DNA from: Moorena sp. SIO3I8
Lineage (GTDB): Bacteria > Cyanobacteriota > Cyanobacteriia > Cyanobacteriales > Coleofasciculaceae
Length of the DNA: 39,924 nt
Assembly: GCF_010692325.1 (NCBI RefSeq)
Contig: NZ_JAAHHW010000060.1
Span: 1-39,924 of the forward strand
Reading direction: 5' to 3'
Of the stretch, positions 24,290 to 33,302 are shown one piece after another (within the stretch, counting starts at the first letter, position 1; each line of letters starts with the position of its first letter). The position numbers and the translations under genes were made by a program. Below the pieces are notes generated by a model, which saw only the letters and a program-made list of their open reading frames with translations, had not been told where the DNA came from and did not search any database.

Positions 24290-24740
24290 AATTTATCAAT
24301 CAACCTCACACCTAGTAGACAACACGATTGGACTCAACGCAGTCCGCAACTTTCTCCTACAACCACTAAAATTCGGTAGTTATAGGACAACTCTGGATTA
24401 GCATATCATTCTTTGTGTGATCAGGGGAGCTAGCTTTTCGAGAAAAATACTCGATTGTAGTGACGTAGGATACCAATGTTTTTAAGCAACAGAGCAATAG
24501 CTGTCTGTGCGCTCTAGATTTTACCGGTTGAGGTTGAAGAGGAGGTAAGGCTTTGGTAATACTCAGGTTAAGAAGGACGCTTTTATGTTTACGGCTAGCA
24601 TATTATCTGGCTAGGCTATGATATAGCAATCCTAATTGCAACGTCAACAAGCAAGGGGAGCAAATTCTTACCCATTGTTGCCCTCTTGGTTTGTTATGGT
24701 ATGTAAAAACTCAGATTGGATTGCTATCTAAGCAGTGAAC
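24290..24740. promoter_or_regulatory. Leader of porin copy B
   Basis: The first 250 bases (24290-24540) are the counterpart of the copy A leader. The rest, up to the phoU stop, shows no gene. No clear terminator hairpin for phoU was recognised. Confidence 0.5.
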
Positions 24741-25442
24741 CTAACGGCCAGGAGTAACTCCTGAACGTTGACCAGTGACAATATAAGAGACTCGTTGACC
24801 GATATTGGTAGCATGGTCAGCCATTCGTTCTAAATGGCGAATCACTAGTCCCAGTAAAAGAATTGGTTCAACAACACCCTTGATATCCCTTTGACTGGCC
24901 AAGGTTTGATAAACTTGGTCATAGGCATCATCGACTGTGTCGTCCAGCTTTTTGACGGTTTGCCCAGCAATGGCATCTAAATCCGCTAGGGCTTTTAAAC
25001 TTGTTGCCAGCATAGCTTGGGCATGATGAGACATCAGTTCAACCTCTGGCATACAGGGATGGGGTGGATAAGGAAACAGCTTGATTGATAGTTCTCCCAG
25101 GTCTTCAGCATAATCACCAATGCGCTCTAAGTCTCGTACTAGTTGCATAAAGGCACTCAGAAGCCGTAAATCTTGGGCAACGGGAGATTGCAGAGCCATT
25201 AGCGTCACACATTCCATCTCAATTTGGTGATAGTAGCCATCAATGCGCTTATCAAGAGAGGCAAGATGTTGGGCAGTCTCGAGATTGCGCTCAAAGAGGG
25301 CTTGATGGCTGAGTCGAAAAGATTGCTCTACCAGAGCCCCCATACGCAGAACATCTTGTGCCAAACGCTTCAGAGAGCGCTGGAAGTGGGAACGCTCAGA
25401 CATGTTGCTGACAGAACTAGTAGGAGAAGATAAACTCACCAT
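24741..25442 (-). CDS. phoU: PhoU-type phosphate regulator (SphU)
   Basis: About 233 residues from the ATG at 25442 (MVSLSSPTSSVSN); an internal Met at 25403 (MSERSHFQRSLKRL) would give 220, and an upstream frame reaches 25511 but its first residues look non-native. PhoU proteins are two three-helix bundles that damp the phosphate sensor kinase when phosphate is sufficient. Visible in the first bundle are LRMGALVEQSFRLSHQAL and LRLLSAFMQLVRDLERIGDY, and in the second AQAMLATSLKALADLDA and GLVIRHLERMADHATNIGQR. The metal-binding ERIGDYAEDL / ERMADHATNI motifs are both present. It lies downstream of the sensor and regulator genes on the same strand, with repeats in between. Confidence 0.9.
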   Translation of the reverse strand: MVSLSSPTSSVSNMSERSHFQRSLKRLAQDVLRMGALVEQSFRLSHQALFERNLETAQHLASLDKRIDGYYHQIEMECVTLMALQSPVAQDLRLLSAFMQLVRDLERIGDYAEDLGELSIKLFPYPPHPCMPEVELMSHHAQAMLATSLKALADLDAIAGQTVKKLDDTVDDAYDQVYQTLASQRDIKGVVEPILLLGLVIRHLERMADHATNIGQRVSYIVTGQRSGVTPGR

Positions 25443-25511
25443 AAAATAGGGGTTGGTAAGGGAAGGCTGGAAGCCCCTGTCCTTTACATTTATGCATGGG
25501 TAAGAAAGCAC

Positions 25512-25917
25512 TTAACATAAATAACTGCCCAACAGGACATCTTGATTAGATGCGTTCGCGTAGCGTGGCCAAAGGCCAATCGCGCTTAGCCATCCTTCCG
25601 GTGAACAAATTAACAGGCAGTATTTCAATGAAAGTTTTAGGGGTTACAGGTTAGCCGAATACAGGTTAGCTGGTTAGCTGGTTAGCTGGTTAGCTGGTTA
25701 GCTGGTTACAGGTTATTAAACCTTGGCCTATTGGCCACGCTACGGGAACAACCAAACAACTTTTAACCTTTAACCTTGGCCTTGGCCTTTGGGCTACGCT
25801 ACGCGAATGGCCACGCTACGGGAACAACCTTTAACTTTCAACCTTTAACCTTTAACCAAACAACCTACCAGGGCGAGCAGGATAAGACACTATAACACTA
25901 AGTAATAGCAAATTGAA
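25512..25917. repeat. Repeat cluster between sphS and phoU
   Basis: Contains TTCGCGTAGCGTGGCCAAAGGC at 25555-25577 (palindrome GGCCAAAGGCC), a run of about five GGTTAGCT octamers (25664-25705), and ACCTTGGCCTATTGGCCACG-CTACGGGAAC blocks (25722-25838) with 'ttaaccttt' runs. No gene. This probably separates phoU transcription from sphS. Confidence 0.85.
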
Positions 25918-27225
25918 TCAACCTTTGGTGGTATCTGGAAGTGCAATTTCTATACAGGCACCACCTGTTTCCCAGTGATTGCTGGCTAGGATAGAGCCAC
26001 CGTGAGCTTCAATAATTTGCTGCACAATGGATAGTCCTAGACCACTGCCACCACGAACAGGTAAGGAGTCTCCATTACTATAATTAGTCTGCTCTCTGGC
26101 TCTTGACTGATCTCCCCGGTAAAGTCGCTCAAAGACACGGGGTAAATCTGACTCGGCAAAACCATCTCCTGCATCGATCACCTTAATTTGAATCCAAGTA
26201 TCGCAAACAGCCGCCTTCTGGGAAGATATAGCATTAACCTCAACTCGAATGGCAGCCTGAGATGGGCTGTGTTTAATACTGTTGTCAAATAAATTCAGAA
26301 ACACCTGAGTCAGGCGAGAGGGATCAGCTTGCAGATACACTTGATTAGGTCCATTATAGGCAAGGGTTAAGTCTTTCTGTTGGGCTAGGAGTTCTAAGGT
26401 TTGCCAGACCCTAAAAATTAAACTCTTTAGTTCTATGGATTGACAGTTAAGATGTAGAGTGGGGTCTTGCTTGAGTTTACTAATTTCCAGCCAATCTTCC
26501 ACAAGCTGAATCAGCCGTTTGACTTCTGCGAGCATTTTCTCGACCCAGCGGCTTTCCTGAGGCTCCAGACGGCTCTGTAAGGTTTCCGCCACTAAACTAA
26601 TGGAGGTTAAAGGGGTTCTTAGTTCGTGGGCTAAATCCCCAAACCACTGGTTGCGAGACTCAGCCAGTTCTACCAAAGGTTGTTGGTTTTCCAGAAACAC
26701 ACCAACTTGTTTATGGGGTAATGGCCAACTGGAAGCTCTTAGATAAAGCGATCGCATTTCACCCATGGCCTCCCCATTTAAGCAACTGGGGTGAAATACC
26801 CATTCACAGATCCCAGGTTGCTGCTGCTGACGGGTAGTTTCAATCAGCTGATCTAATTCGTAGGAACGCACCCACTCCAGGAATAACCGGATTTCTCCTG
26901 ATTCCCAGTGATGAATATGTAATAACTGACGCGCTTGCTGGTTGCACCAGAGTAACTGGTTTTCTTCATCCACCAGAAAATAACCTAAGGGTGCTACCTG
27001 AACTACTCCCTGCCACGTTTGCAGTTCTTGCTCGATCTGTTCTCGTTGATGATTGGCTCTTGCGATCGCTTGCCGCAAACGAGAAACTGCCGACAACGAG
27101 TTGCTGGTAGCATCCGCCTGTAGTGTTCCCAGCATTTGCTGTAGCCGTCGTTTGAGTTGGTGCTGCTGCCACAGCCACAGCCCAATTCCCAAAGCCAGAC
27201 CTAGTAAAAATGCTAGGATTATCAT
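25918..27225 (-). CDS. sphS: Phosphate-sensing histidine kinase SphS (PhoR-like)
   Basis: 435 residues. One N-terminal hydrophobic segment (IILAFLLGLALGIGLWLW) targets it to the membrane. A PAS-like region (about 75-170, VVQVAPLGYFLVDEENQLLW) follows, then HisKA with FGDLAHELRTPLTSISLVAE, whose His near 200 is phosphorylated, and HATPase_c with FLNLFDNSIKHSPSQ (N box), KVIDAGDGFAESDLPRVFER (G1/F boxes) and GGSGLGLSIVQQIIEAHGG (G2). SphS senses low phosphate and phosphorylates SphR; the PAS/N-terminal segment is needed for this, and PhoU inhibits it. It is 145 bases downstream of the regulator gene on the same strand, forming a probable operon. Confidence 0.88.
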   Translation of the reverse strand: MIILAFLLGLALGIGLWLWQQHQLKRRLQQMLGTLQADATSNSLSAVSRLRQAIARANHQREQIEQELQTWQGVVQVAPLGYFLVDEENQLLWCNQQARQLLHIHHWESGEIRLFLEWVRSYELDQLIETTRQQQQPGICEWVFHPSCLNGEAMGEMRSLYLRASSWPLPHKQVGVFLENQQPLVELAESRNQWFGDLAHELRTPLTSISLVAETLQSRLEPQESRWVEKMLAEVKRLIQLVEDWLEISKLKQDPTLHLNCQSIELKSLIFRVWQTLELLAQQKDLTLAYNGPNQVYLQADPSRLTQVFLNLFDNSIKHSPSQAAIRVEVNAISSQKAAVCDTWIQIKVIDAGDGFAESDLPRVFERLYRGDQSRAREQTNYSNGDSLPVRGGSGLGLSIVQQIIEAHGGSILASNHWETGGACIEIALPDTTKG

Positions 27226-27329
27226 AACAAAAAAACAATATGAAGTATGAAGGACTTCGTACTTTATACTACTTTATCCTTTATCTATGCTTCATATTTC
27301 ATTCATTATTTATCCTTGATTCTTGATAT

Positions 27330-27362
27330 TTTCTCTATCCTTTCTCTATCCTTTCTCTATCC
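27330..27362. repeat. 11-bp tandem repeat TTTCTCTATCC, three units
   Basis: Three perfect units between sphR and sphS. It may influence spacing or read-through between the two genes but has no evident hairpin. Confidence 0.9.
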
Positions 27363-27370
27363 TTGATTAT

Positions 27371-28117
27371 TTATCCAAACCGATAACCAAAACCGCGTAC
27401 AGTGATCAGGTATTCTGGTTTACTAGGGTCTTCCTCTAATTTTTCCCGTAACCAGCGAATATGAACATCGACGGTTTTAGTATCTCCCACAAAATCCATT
27501 CCCCATACTTGATCAATTAATTGCTCCCGAGACCAAACTCGGCGGGGATTATTGATAAATAACTCCAAAAGTCGAAACTCTTTGGGAGATAAATTAACGT
27601 CTTCTCCCCGAACCATCACCCGACACTCTTGGGGGTACAGCTTGATCTCTCGGAATTGCTGCACTGGTGTTGGAGTCATACCATTCAAGTGTTGGCGACG
27701 AATTAAGGCTCGGCAACGAGCAATCAACTCCCGCATACTGAACGGTTTAGTGAGGTAGTCGTCTGCACCAACTTCCAAACCTAAAACCCGATCCGTTTCA
27801 CTAGCTTTGGCACTCAGAATCAGGATAGGAATGGGATTTCCTCGATAACGTAGCAACCGACACAGATCTAAACCATTAACCTGAGGTAACATTAGGTCTA
27901 ATATGAGCAAATCCACAGAGTAACCAGTTTGATCGGTATCCTGAAGCATACTCAAAGCTGTAGCACCGTCCGCAGCACTGAATACCTCGTAACCTTCTTC
28001 TTCCAGGGCTAGGACGATCATTTCTCGGATTAGTTCTTCGTCTTCCACCACTAAGACTTGTTTAGCCTTTGTCAGCTCAGAAGTGGAAGTACTGTGGGGT
28101 ATGTCGAGAGCAAGCAT
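27371..28117 (-). CDS. sphR: Phosphate response regulator SphR (PhoB-like)
   Basis: 248 residues, OmpR/PhoB class. The receiver domain shows VLVVEDEELIREMIVLALEE, phospho-acceptor Asp in LLILDLMLPQVNGLDL (about 71-86), Ser/Thr in ILILSAKASETDR and Lys in GADDYLTKPFSMREL. The winged-helix domain has LSPKEFRLLELFINNPRRVW, SREQLIDQVWG and VDVHIRWLREKLEEDP, with TVRGFGYRFG at the end. Phosphorylated by SphS, it activates phosphate-starvation genes. It is first in the sphR-sphS(-phoU) order; the upstream gap is AT-rich. I did not find a convincing Pho box. Confidence 0.88.
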   Translation of the reverse strand: MLALDIPHSTSTSELTKAKQVLVVEDEELIREMIVLALEEEGYEVFSAADGATALSMLQDTDQTGYSVDLLILDLMLPQVNGLDLCRLLRYRGNPIPILILSAKASETDRVLGLEVGADDYLTKPFSMRELIARCRALIRRQHLNGMTPTPVQQFREIKLYPQECRVMVRGEDVNLSPKEFRLLELFINNPRRVWSREQLIDQVWGMDFVGDTKTVDVHIRWLREKLEEDPSKPEYLITVRGFGYRFG

Positions 28118-28605
28118 AAAGTAAGAAAAGTTGGTAACTGAGGTTACACGTCAAGATATACAAGTAGTACCACGCATCTGTCAATCAGAATATTGACTTA
28201 ATCATCAATTAACCTTATTTTTACCACAATCTTATCTGGCTGCGGATAGATTATGGAGCCATTTTGCCTAATTGAGAGAAAATTAACCGAAAATCCCAGG
28301 TAGTATAGCGCTACGCGCAAGTCAGCAAGGTTCTTGCGTCAGAAGTCAAAAGTAAGCTATGACTAAGTTTCGGAGTTTAGGAATGTCCTAATATTAATGG
28401 GTAGTGCTATATGATATGCAAACAAAACCTTGGCCTATTGGCCACGCAATCGCGTTCAACCTTATAACCTTCAACCTTATAACCTTGGCCTATTGGCCAC
28501 GCAATCGCGTTCAACCTTCAACCTTATAACCTTCAACCTCTACACCTACTTGAAACGAGAGGTTTGGCAGATATCACAACTACTAACCCTCTAAGAGGAT
28601 TAACC
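28118..28605. other. Divergent gap with a 55-bp duplicated repeat
   Basis: 28118-28300 is AT-rich and holds the sphR leader. TAGCGCTACGCGCAAG lies at 28306-28321. At 28426 and 28481 (period 55) the block AACCTTGGCCTATTGGCCAC-GCAATCGCGTTCAACCTT occurs twice, followed by more CAACCTTATAACC words. The creatininase-family gene starts soon after. Confidence 0.85.
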
Positions 28606-29352
28606 ATGCTGTTACACTTGAGTACTTGGACAGAAATTGAAGCTTACCTAAAGCAATCACCAGGGATTATTCTGCCCATTGGTTCAACTGAACAACATGG
28701 ACCAACTGGATTGATTGGCACCGACGCAATATGTGCAGAAGCGATCGCAAAAGGTGTCTCTGAAGCAACCAATGCCCTAGTTGCTCCAACCATTAATGTC
28801 GGGATGGCGCTACACCACACGGCTTTTCCCGGTAGCATCAGCTTGAAACCTAGTACATTAATTCAGGTGCTCAAAGACTACCTGACTTGCTTGACTAGAG
28901 CTGGGTTTACCAAGTTTTTCTTTATCAATGGTCATGGGGGTAATATCGCTACCCTTAAAGCAGCGTTTTCTGAAAGTTACGCCCACTTGAGTGATTTACA
29001 GATTCCTAATGGGGAAACGGTTCAGTGTCGGCTAGCTAATTGGTTTATGTGCCGTTCTGTATATAAATTAGCTAAGGAATTGTATGGGGATCAAGAAGGT
29101 TCCCATGCTACTCCTTCTGAGGTAGCACTTACCCAATATGTCTATCCCGAAGCGATTAAACAAGCACCCCTCTCAGAAACCGTTGCGTCTGGACACCCCA
29201 TTTATGGAGCCGCAGATTTTCGTCGCCGTTATCCCGATGGTCGTATGGGGTCTAATCCAGCCTTAGCAACACCGCAACATGGTAAGCAGTTTTATGAGTT
29301 GGCAGTCAAGGAGTTGAGTGGTAGTTATTTGGAGTTTCTGGCAGCCGAGTAA
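28606..29352 (+). CDS. Creatininase-family metal-dependent amidohydrolase
   Basis: 248 residues from the ATG at 28606, chosen because AGAGGA (28594-28599) sits six bases before it. A TTG at 28564 would add 14 unlikely residues. Creatininase-fold enzymes cleave cyclic or linear amides with a two-metal centre. Visible ligands are the E and H in PIGSTEQHGPTGLIGTDA (about 22-39), FPGSISLKPSTLI, and FINGHGGNIATLKAAF (about 107). QEGSHATPSEVALTQ provides the further conserved Glu/His region. The substrate is not known. Members are also found in cofactor maturation (MftE), but no such partner genes are here. Single gene, facing radA. Confidence 0.85.
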   Translation: MLLHLSTWTEIEAYLKQSPGIILPIGSTEQHGPTGLIGTDAICAEAIAKGVSEATNALVAPTINVGMALHHTAFPGSISLKPSTLIQVLKDYLTCLTRAGFTKFFFINGHGGNIATLKAAFSESYAHLSDLQIPNGETVQCRLANWFMCRSVYKLAKELYGDQEGSHATPSEVALTQYVYPEAIKQAPLSETVASGHPIYGAADFRRRYPDGRMGSNPALATPQHGKQFYELAVKELSGSYLEFLAAE

Positions 29353-29420
29353 TTGGGAATCGGGAATTGGGAATCGGGAATCGGGAATCGGGAATCGGGA
29401 ATCGGGAATCGGGAATTGGT
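29353..29420. repeat. GGGAATCGGGAAT-type tandem repeat
   Basis: About nine 7-base units (GGGAATC, with GGGAATT variants) between the convergent creatininase-family and radA genes. The complementary words TTCCCGA occur at 34866-34940. Confidence 0.9.
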
Positions 29421-29439
29421 TATGTAACTGGACTTGATC

Positions 29440-31020
29440 TTAGATCTGATCCTCGATATCTTCAGGGAAGTCTTGGCGTAATCCCCCAGGCAAGGCAGCG
29501 ATAATGGCATCTAGTACTCTAGATACTTGAATAATTTCAATACCAAGATCAGATAAGGTTTGACCTTTGGGTATGATCGCTCGCTTGAACCCTAACTTGG
29601 CAGCTTCTTTGAGTCGGAGTTCCATCTGAGAGACTAGTCGCACTTGCCCGCCTAAGCTGATTTCACCAATCATAACGGTGCGAGGATCGACAACGCGATC
29701 TCGAAAACTGGCTACTACGGCAATAGCCATTCCTAAATCAGCTGCGGGTTCTTCTACTCCTAGCCCCCCCGCTGTTGCTACATAAGCATCTAATTTGGAT
29801 AGGGGAATCCCGACTCGCTTTTCCAAGACTGCCAGAATTTGTTGTAACCGGTTGTAATCAACTCCAGTCGTTGAGCGCCGGGGTGCCCCATAACTAGCAG
29901 GACTTACTAGCGCTTGCAACTCTACCAGAATCGGACGAGTACCTTCACAAGCCACGACAGTAGCAGTACCAGGACTCATTTCATCCCGGTTACCCAAAAA
30001 CAGATCAGAAGGATTCAAGACTTCCTGCAAACCGTTGCTGACCATTTCAAAAATACCGATTTCATGAGTAGCCCCAAAGCGGTTTTTCACAGAACGCAGT
30101 AGCCGATGGGAGGCAAAGCGATCGCCTTCGAAGTACAATACAGTATCCACTAAGTGTTCCAGTACCCTTGGTCCTGCGATCGCGCCTTCTTTGGTCACAT
30201 GACCCACAATTAACAGAGTAATGTTTGACCGCTTTGCTACCTGCATCAGGGCGGAGGTACATTCCCGGACTTGAGCAACAGAACCAGGAGCAGAGGTCAA
30301 GGCCGGAAAATAAAGGGTCTGAATACTGTCAATCACTGCTACCTGAGGTTTCAGGGACTCCAACTCTCGCAGAATTTCCTCTAAATCGGTTTCTGGTAAG
30401 ATATACAAATCAGCGTCTTTAGACTCAGATGTAGACTCAGAGTCTTGAGCAGCTATTGGAGTTTTTGATGATTTTGACTTAGAAGACTTAGACTTAGAAG
30501 ACTTAGCCTCCTTTTTCACCCTACCGTTATTAGATTCGAGATCAGGGGTTTCTGCTGATACCACACCCAGGCGAGATGCTCGCAGCTTTACCTGCTGTCC
30601 TGATTCCTCTGCACAAACGTATAGAATGCGATGCAACTTAGCAAGTTGATTGGCAACTTGGAGCATTAAGGTTGATTTGCCAATTCCTGGATCGCCACCA
30701 ATTAATACTAAAGACCCAGGCACAACACCACCTCCGAGGACTCGGTCAAGTTCTCCATAGCCTGAGGGGAAGCGGATCTGGACAGTATCAACAATTTCTG
30801 AGAAGGTAAGGGATGATCTTGGTTGAGCCGGTCCAGTGTTAGGCTCGTGGTTATCGGAATAAGTATTGGATTGCCAACCCCCGCGACTTATTTTGACCGG
30901 GGATGGGGGAGCTACCTCATCCAAGGAATTGTAAGTACCACAGGCAGGACATTTGCCGAACCATTGGGAGGACTCAGCACCACAGGCATTACACACATAG
31001 AGCGTTTTAGGCTTCGGCAT
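29440..31020 (-). CDS. radA: DNA repair and recombination protein RadA (Sms)
   Basis: 526 residues. A C4 zinc finger at the start (VCNACGAESSQWFGKCPACG), a RecA-like ATPase with Walker A LIGGDPGIGKSTLM (about 108), the RadA-specific KNRFGATHEIGIFEM, and a C-terminal Lon-protease-like domain (GLGVEEPAADLGMAIAVV, VMIGEISLGGQVRLVSQMEL). RadA promotes branch migration in recombinational repair. Usual length is about 455. The excess is mainly a Lys/Ser-rich insert (about 165-200, KKEAKSSKSKSSKSKSSK) between ATPase strands, probably a surface loop. The gene stands alone. Confidence 0.95.
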   Translation of the reverse strand: MPKPKTLYVCNACGAESSQWFGKCPACGTYNSLDEVAPPSPVKISRGGWQSNTYSDNHEPNTGPAQPRSSLTFSEIVDTVQIRFPSGYGELDRVLGGGVVPGSLVLIGGDPGIGKSTLMLQVANQLAKLHRILYVCAEESGQQVKLRASRLGVVSAETPDLESNNGRVKKEAKSSKSKSSKSKSSKTPIAAQDSESTSESKDADLYILPETDLEEILRELESLKPQVAVIDSIQTLYFPALTSAPGSVAQVRECTSALMQVAKRSNITLLIVGHVTKEGAIAGPRVLEHLVDTVLYFEGDRFASHRLLRSVKNRFGATHEIGIFEMVSNGLQEVLNPSDLFLGNRDEMSPGTATVVACEGTRPILVELQALVSPASYGAPRRSTTGVDYNRLQQILAVLEKRVGIPLSKLDAYVATAGGLGVEEPAADLGMAIAVVASFRDRVVDPRTVMIGEISLGGQVRLVSQMELRLKEAAKLGFKRAIIPKGQTLSDLGIEIIQVSRVLDAIIAALPGGLRQDFPEDIEDQI

Positions 31021-31224
31021 CCTACTTGAAAAGTCTTAAAAACTCTTAAAAAAACTCAATAATTAAATTAACATTAATGAAAGTCAAGAAAGACTTCACC
31101 AGCAAGGAAAATATAATTCTCAACGATAAAACCAACTTTGTAAAGCGTTAGATTAAAGAGATAAACTACTGATAAATTAATAAATCATTAATCTTACTTC
31201 ACCATTTCGGGAGTACAACGTCAA

Positions 31225-31956
31225 TTGGAAACTCATAAAGAAAAAATTCTTGTTGTCGATGACGAGGCTAGTATCCGTCGGATATTAGAAACTCGCTTGT
31301 CTATGATTGGCTACGAAGTAGTCACAGCCGCCGATGGAGAAGAAGCCCTAGACACATTTCGTAATCAAGAGCCTGACCTAGTGGTGTTAGATGTGATGAT
31401 GCCAAAGCTAGATGGTTATGGTGTTTGTCAAGAATTACGCAAGGAATCAGACATTCCCATTATTATGCTAACTGCTTTAGGGGATGTAGCTGATCGGATT
31501 ACCGGTCTAGAGTTAGGAGCAGATGACTATGTGGTCAAGCCCTTTTCTCCAAAAGAATTGGAAGCCCGTATTCGCTCCGTACTGCGGCGCGTTGATAAAG
31601 TCGGAACTGGCGGTATTCCTAGTTCTGGCGTGATTCATGTTGCGAGTATCAAAATTGACACCAACAAGCGGCAGGTCTACAAAGGGGATGAGCGCATTCG
31701 GCTGACTGGAATGGAGTTCAGTCTTCTGGAATTATTAGTTAAACGTTCCGGAGAACCATTCTCCCGTTCTGAAATTTTGCAGGAAGTGTGGGGCTATACC
31801 CCCGAACGCCATGTAGATACCCGTGTAGTAGATGTCCACATCTCCCGGTTACGAGCCAAGTTAGAGGATGACCCGAGTAATCCTGAGCTAATTCTGACTG
31901 CACGAGGTACAGGTTATTTGTTCCAACGGATCATTGAACCGGGGGATGAAAAGTAG
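31225..31956 (+). CDS. rpaB: Response regulator RpaB (Ycf27)
   Basis: 243 residues starting at TTG 31225 (METHKEKILVVDDEASIRRI), the usual alternative start for this family. RpaB is an essential OmpR-class regulator of high-light and redox responses in cyanobacteria, usually phosphorylated by NblS (Hik33). Receiver Asp in LVVLDVMMPKLDGYGVCQEL (about 51-70), signature DRITGLELGADDYVVKPFSP, and DNA-binding domain with LTGMEFSLLELLVKRSGEPF, VDVHISRLRAKLEDDPSNPE and TARGTGYLF. The gene is followed after 58 bases by a CCB-type gene on the same strand, an arrangement I recall as common in cyanobacteria. Confidence 0.95.
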   Translation: METHKEKILVVDDEASIRRILETRLSMIGYEVVTAADGEEALDTFRNQEPDLVVLDVMMPKLDGYGVCQELRKESDIPIIMLTALGDVADRITGLELGADDYVVKPFSPKELEARIRSVLRRVDKVGTGGIPSSGVIHVASIKIDTNKRQVYKGDERIRLTGMEFSLLELLVKRSGEPFSRSEILQEVWGYTPERHVDTRVVDVHISRLRAKLEDDPSNPELILTARGTGYLFQRIIEPGDEK

Positions 31957-32014
31957 TAACACCTTGATGTTTCCTTTCAGCTGCCTAAGTACTGAACTAA
32001 CAACCAACAGGTGA

Positions 32015-32662
32015 GTGATGGCTAAACCCGACCAAAATGATGTACTGCGGCTGCTGCCATTTGCGGTTGGAGGATTGGCAGGGGGTCTGTTGCTGATTAA
32101 CCGTTTATTAACCTCCCAGCTAACCAATTCTCAAGCTCGTTCTGATGCTGTAGGGGTAATTGTTTGTGCTGTATTGATTTTGACAGGTTTACTGTGGCAG
32201 CAGGTACAGCCCAAACCTCCTGATGCAGTTAAACTGATTGGCGAGGAGGGTTTGGAACTCGCTCCAGAACTGCCAGATCAGGTAAAAACTGAATTAGCCT
32301 GGGCATCCCATCTATTACTAACTAATACAGTAACGCGATCGCTTGTGGTGGTATACCAAGGCAAAGTCCTGCTGCGGCGGGGGATCTTGGGCAAAAATCC
32401 CCAAGTCGAGCCTGGAGCTATTCTCAAGCGGGTTCTCGAAACTCAAAAAGCCGTCTATCTGGTTAACCTAAAGCTCTATCCAGGGCGACTTGAATTTGAC
32501 TACTTGCCACATAACACACAAGGTGTAATATGTCAACCAATTGGCAATCAAGGAGCGCTAATTTTGGCAGCCAATGCTCCCCGAAGTTACACTAAACAAG
32601 ATGAAAATTGGATTGAGGGGATTGCTGATAAACTCGCCAATACTCTCTCTGGTCATTTATAA
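32015..32662 (+). CDS. Cofactor assembly of complex C subunit B-like protein (CCB2/CCB4 family)
   Basis: 215 residues with two N-terminal transmembrane segments (LLPFAVGGLAGGLLLINRLL, AVGVIVCAVLILTGLLW) and a soluble domain with LVVVYQGKVLLRRGILGKN, KAVYLVNLKLYPGR and QGVICQPIGNQGALILAANA. Proteins of this type help attach haem ci covalently to cytochrome b6 of the b6f complex in the thylakoid membrane. Probably co-transcribed with rpaB and the DUF456 gene 29 bases downstream. Confidence 0.8.
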   Translation: MMAKPDQNDVLRLLPFAVGGLAGGLLLINRLLTSQLTNSQARSDAVGVIVCAVLILTGLLWQQVQPKPPDAVKLIGEEGLELAPELPDQVKTELAWASHLLLTNTVTRSLVVVYQGKVLLRRGILGKNPQVEPGAILKRVLETQKAVYLVNLKLYPGRLEFDYLPHNTQGVICQPIGNQGALILAANAPRSYTKQDENWIEGIADKLANTLSGHL

Positions 32663-32690
32663 GATGTGGGTACCGCTTCGAATTTAAATA

Positions 32691-33230
32691 ATGTGGTTAA
32701 TCATTTTGTACTGGTTCCTGATTCTGCTGATGCTAGTAGGCATTATTGGTTCGGTTGTTCCTGGCATTCCCGGTGCCATGTTGATTTTAGCTGCCACCAT
32801 AATTTGGGGTATTGCTGAGGGCTTTAGTAGCGTCACCTGGCCATTGGGCGTAGCAATCTTTGTGTGGCTACTCGGTATGGGGGTCGATTTTTTAGCCGCT
32901 TACTGGGGAGCCAAAAAAGCTGGTGCTAGTAATTGGGGACAAATTGGTTCCATAATCGGCTTGTTCATGGGGGTTTTTGGTCTTTTACCCGCCTTGCCCT
33001 TCGGCGGACCGTTACTAGGGATTGTGCTGGGACCGTTGTTAGGGGCGTTTGTAGGTGAGTTTCTCTATCAACGGAAGTTAAAGTTACAGCCTAGAATTAA
33101 GCAATCCTTTAAAGCTGGCTTGGGGATTGTGGTCGGTTCATTGGTAGGAAATTTGATTCAGGGAATGCTTGCGATCGCTACTGTGGTGGTGTTTATTTTC
33201 ACCACCTGGCCCCCAGGTGCAGGGATTTAG
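32691..33230 (+). CDS. DUF456-family membrane protein
   Basis: 179 residues, mostly hydrophobic, with about four to five transmembrane segments (LIILYWFLILLMLVGIIG, AMLILAATIIWGIA, LGVAIFVWLLGMGVDFLA, GSIIGLFMGVFGLLPALPFG, AGLGIVVGSLVGNLIQGM). The Gly/Pro-rich PFGGPLLGIVLGPLLGAFVG is typical for DUF456. Function unknown. It lies 29 bases after the CCB-type gene, so probably the third gene of the rpaB unit. Confidence 0.85.
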   Translation: MWLIILYWFLILLMLVGIIGSVVPGIPGAMLILAATIIWGIAEGFSSVTWPLGVAIFVWLLGMGVDFLAAYWGAKKAGASNWGQIGSIIGLFMGVFGLLPALPFGGPLLGIVLGPLLGAFVGEFLYQRKLKLQPRIKQSFKAGLGIVVGSLVGNLIQGMLAIATVVVFIFTTWPPGAGI

Positions 33231-33302
33231 CTTGAAATTTAGATTGAAAAGGGTTATGGGTGCACTGCTTGCTAATTAACCCTAACAAGCTAACTAACAA
33301 GT

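Noticed and set aside
28118-28300. Pho box upstream of sphR
   Set aside because: I looked for CTTAACCT-like octamers in tandem with 3-base spacing and found no convincing pair.
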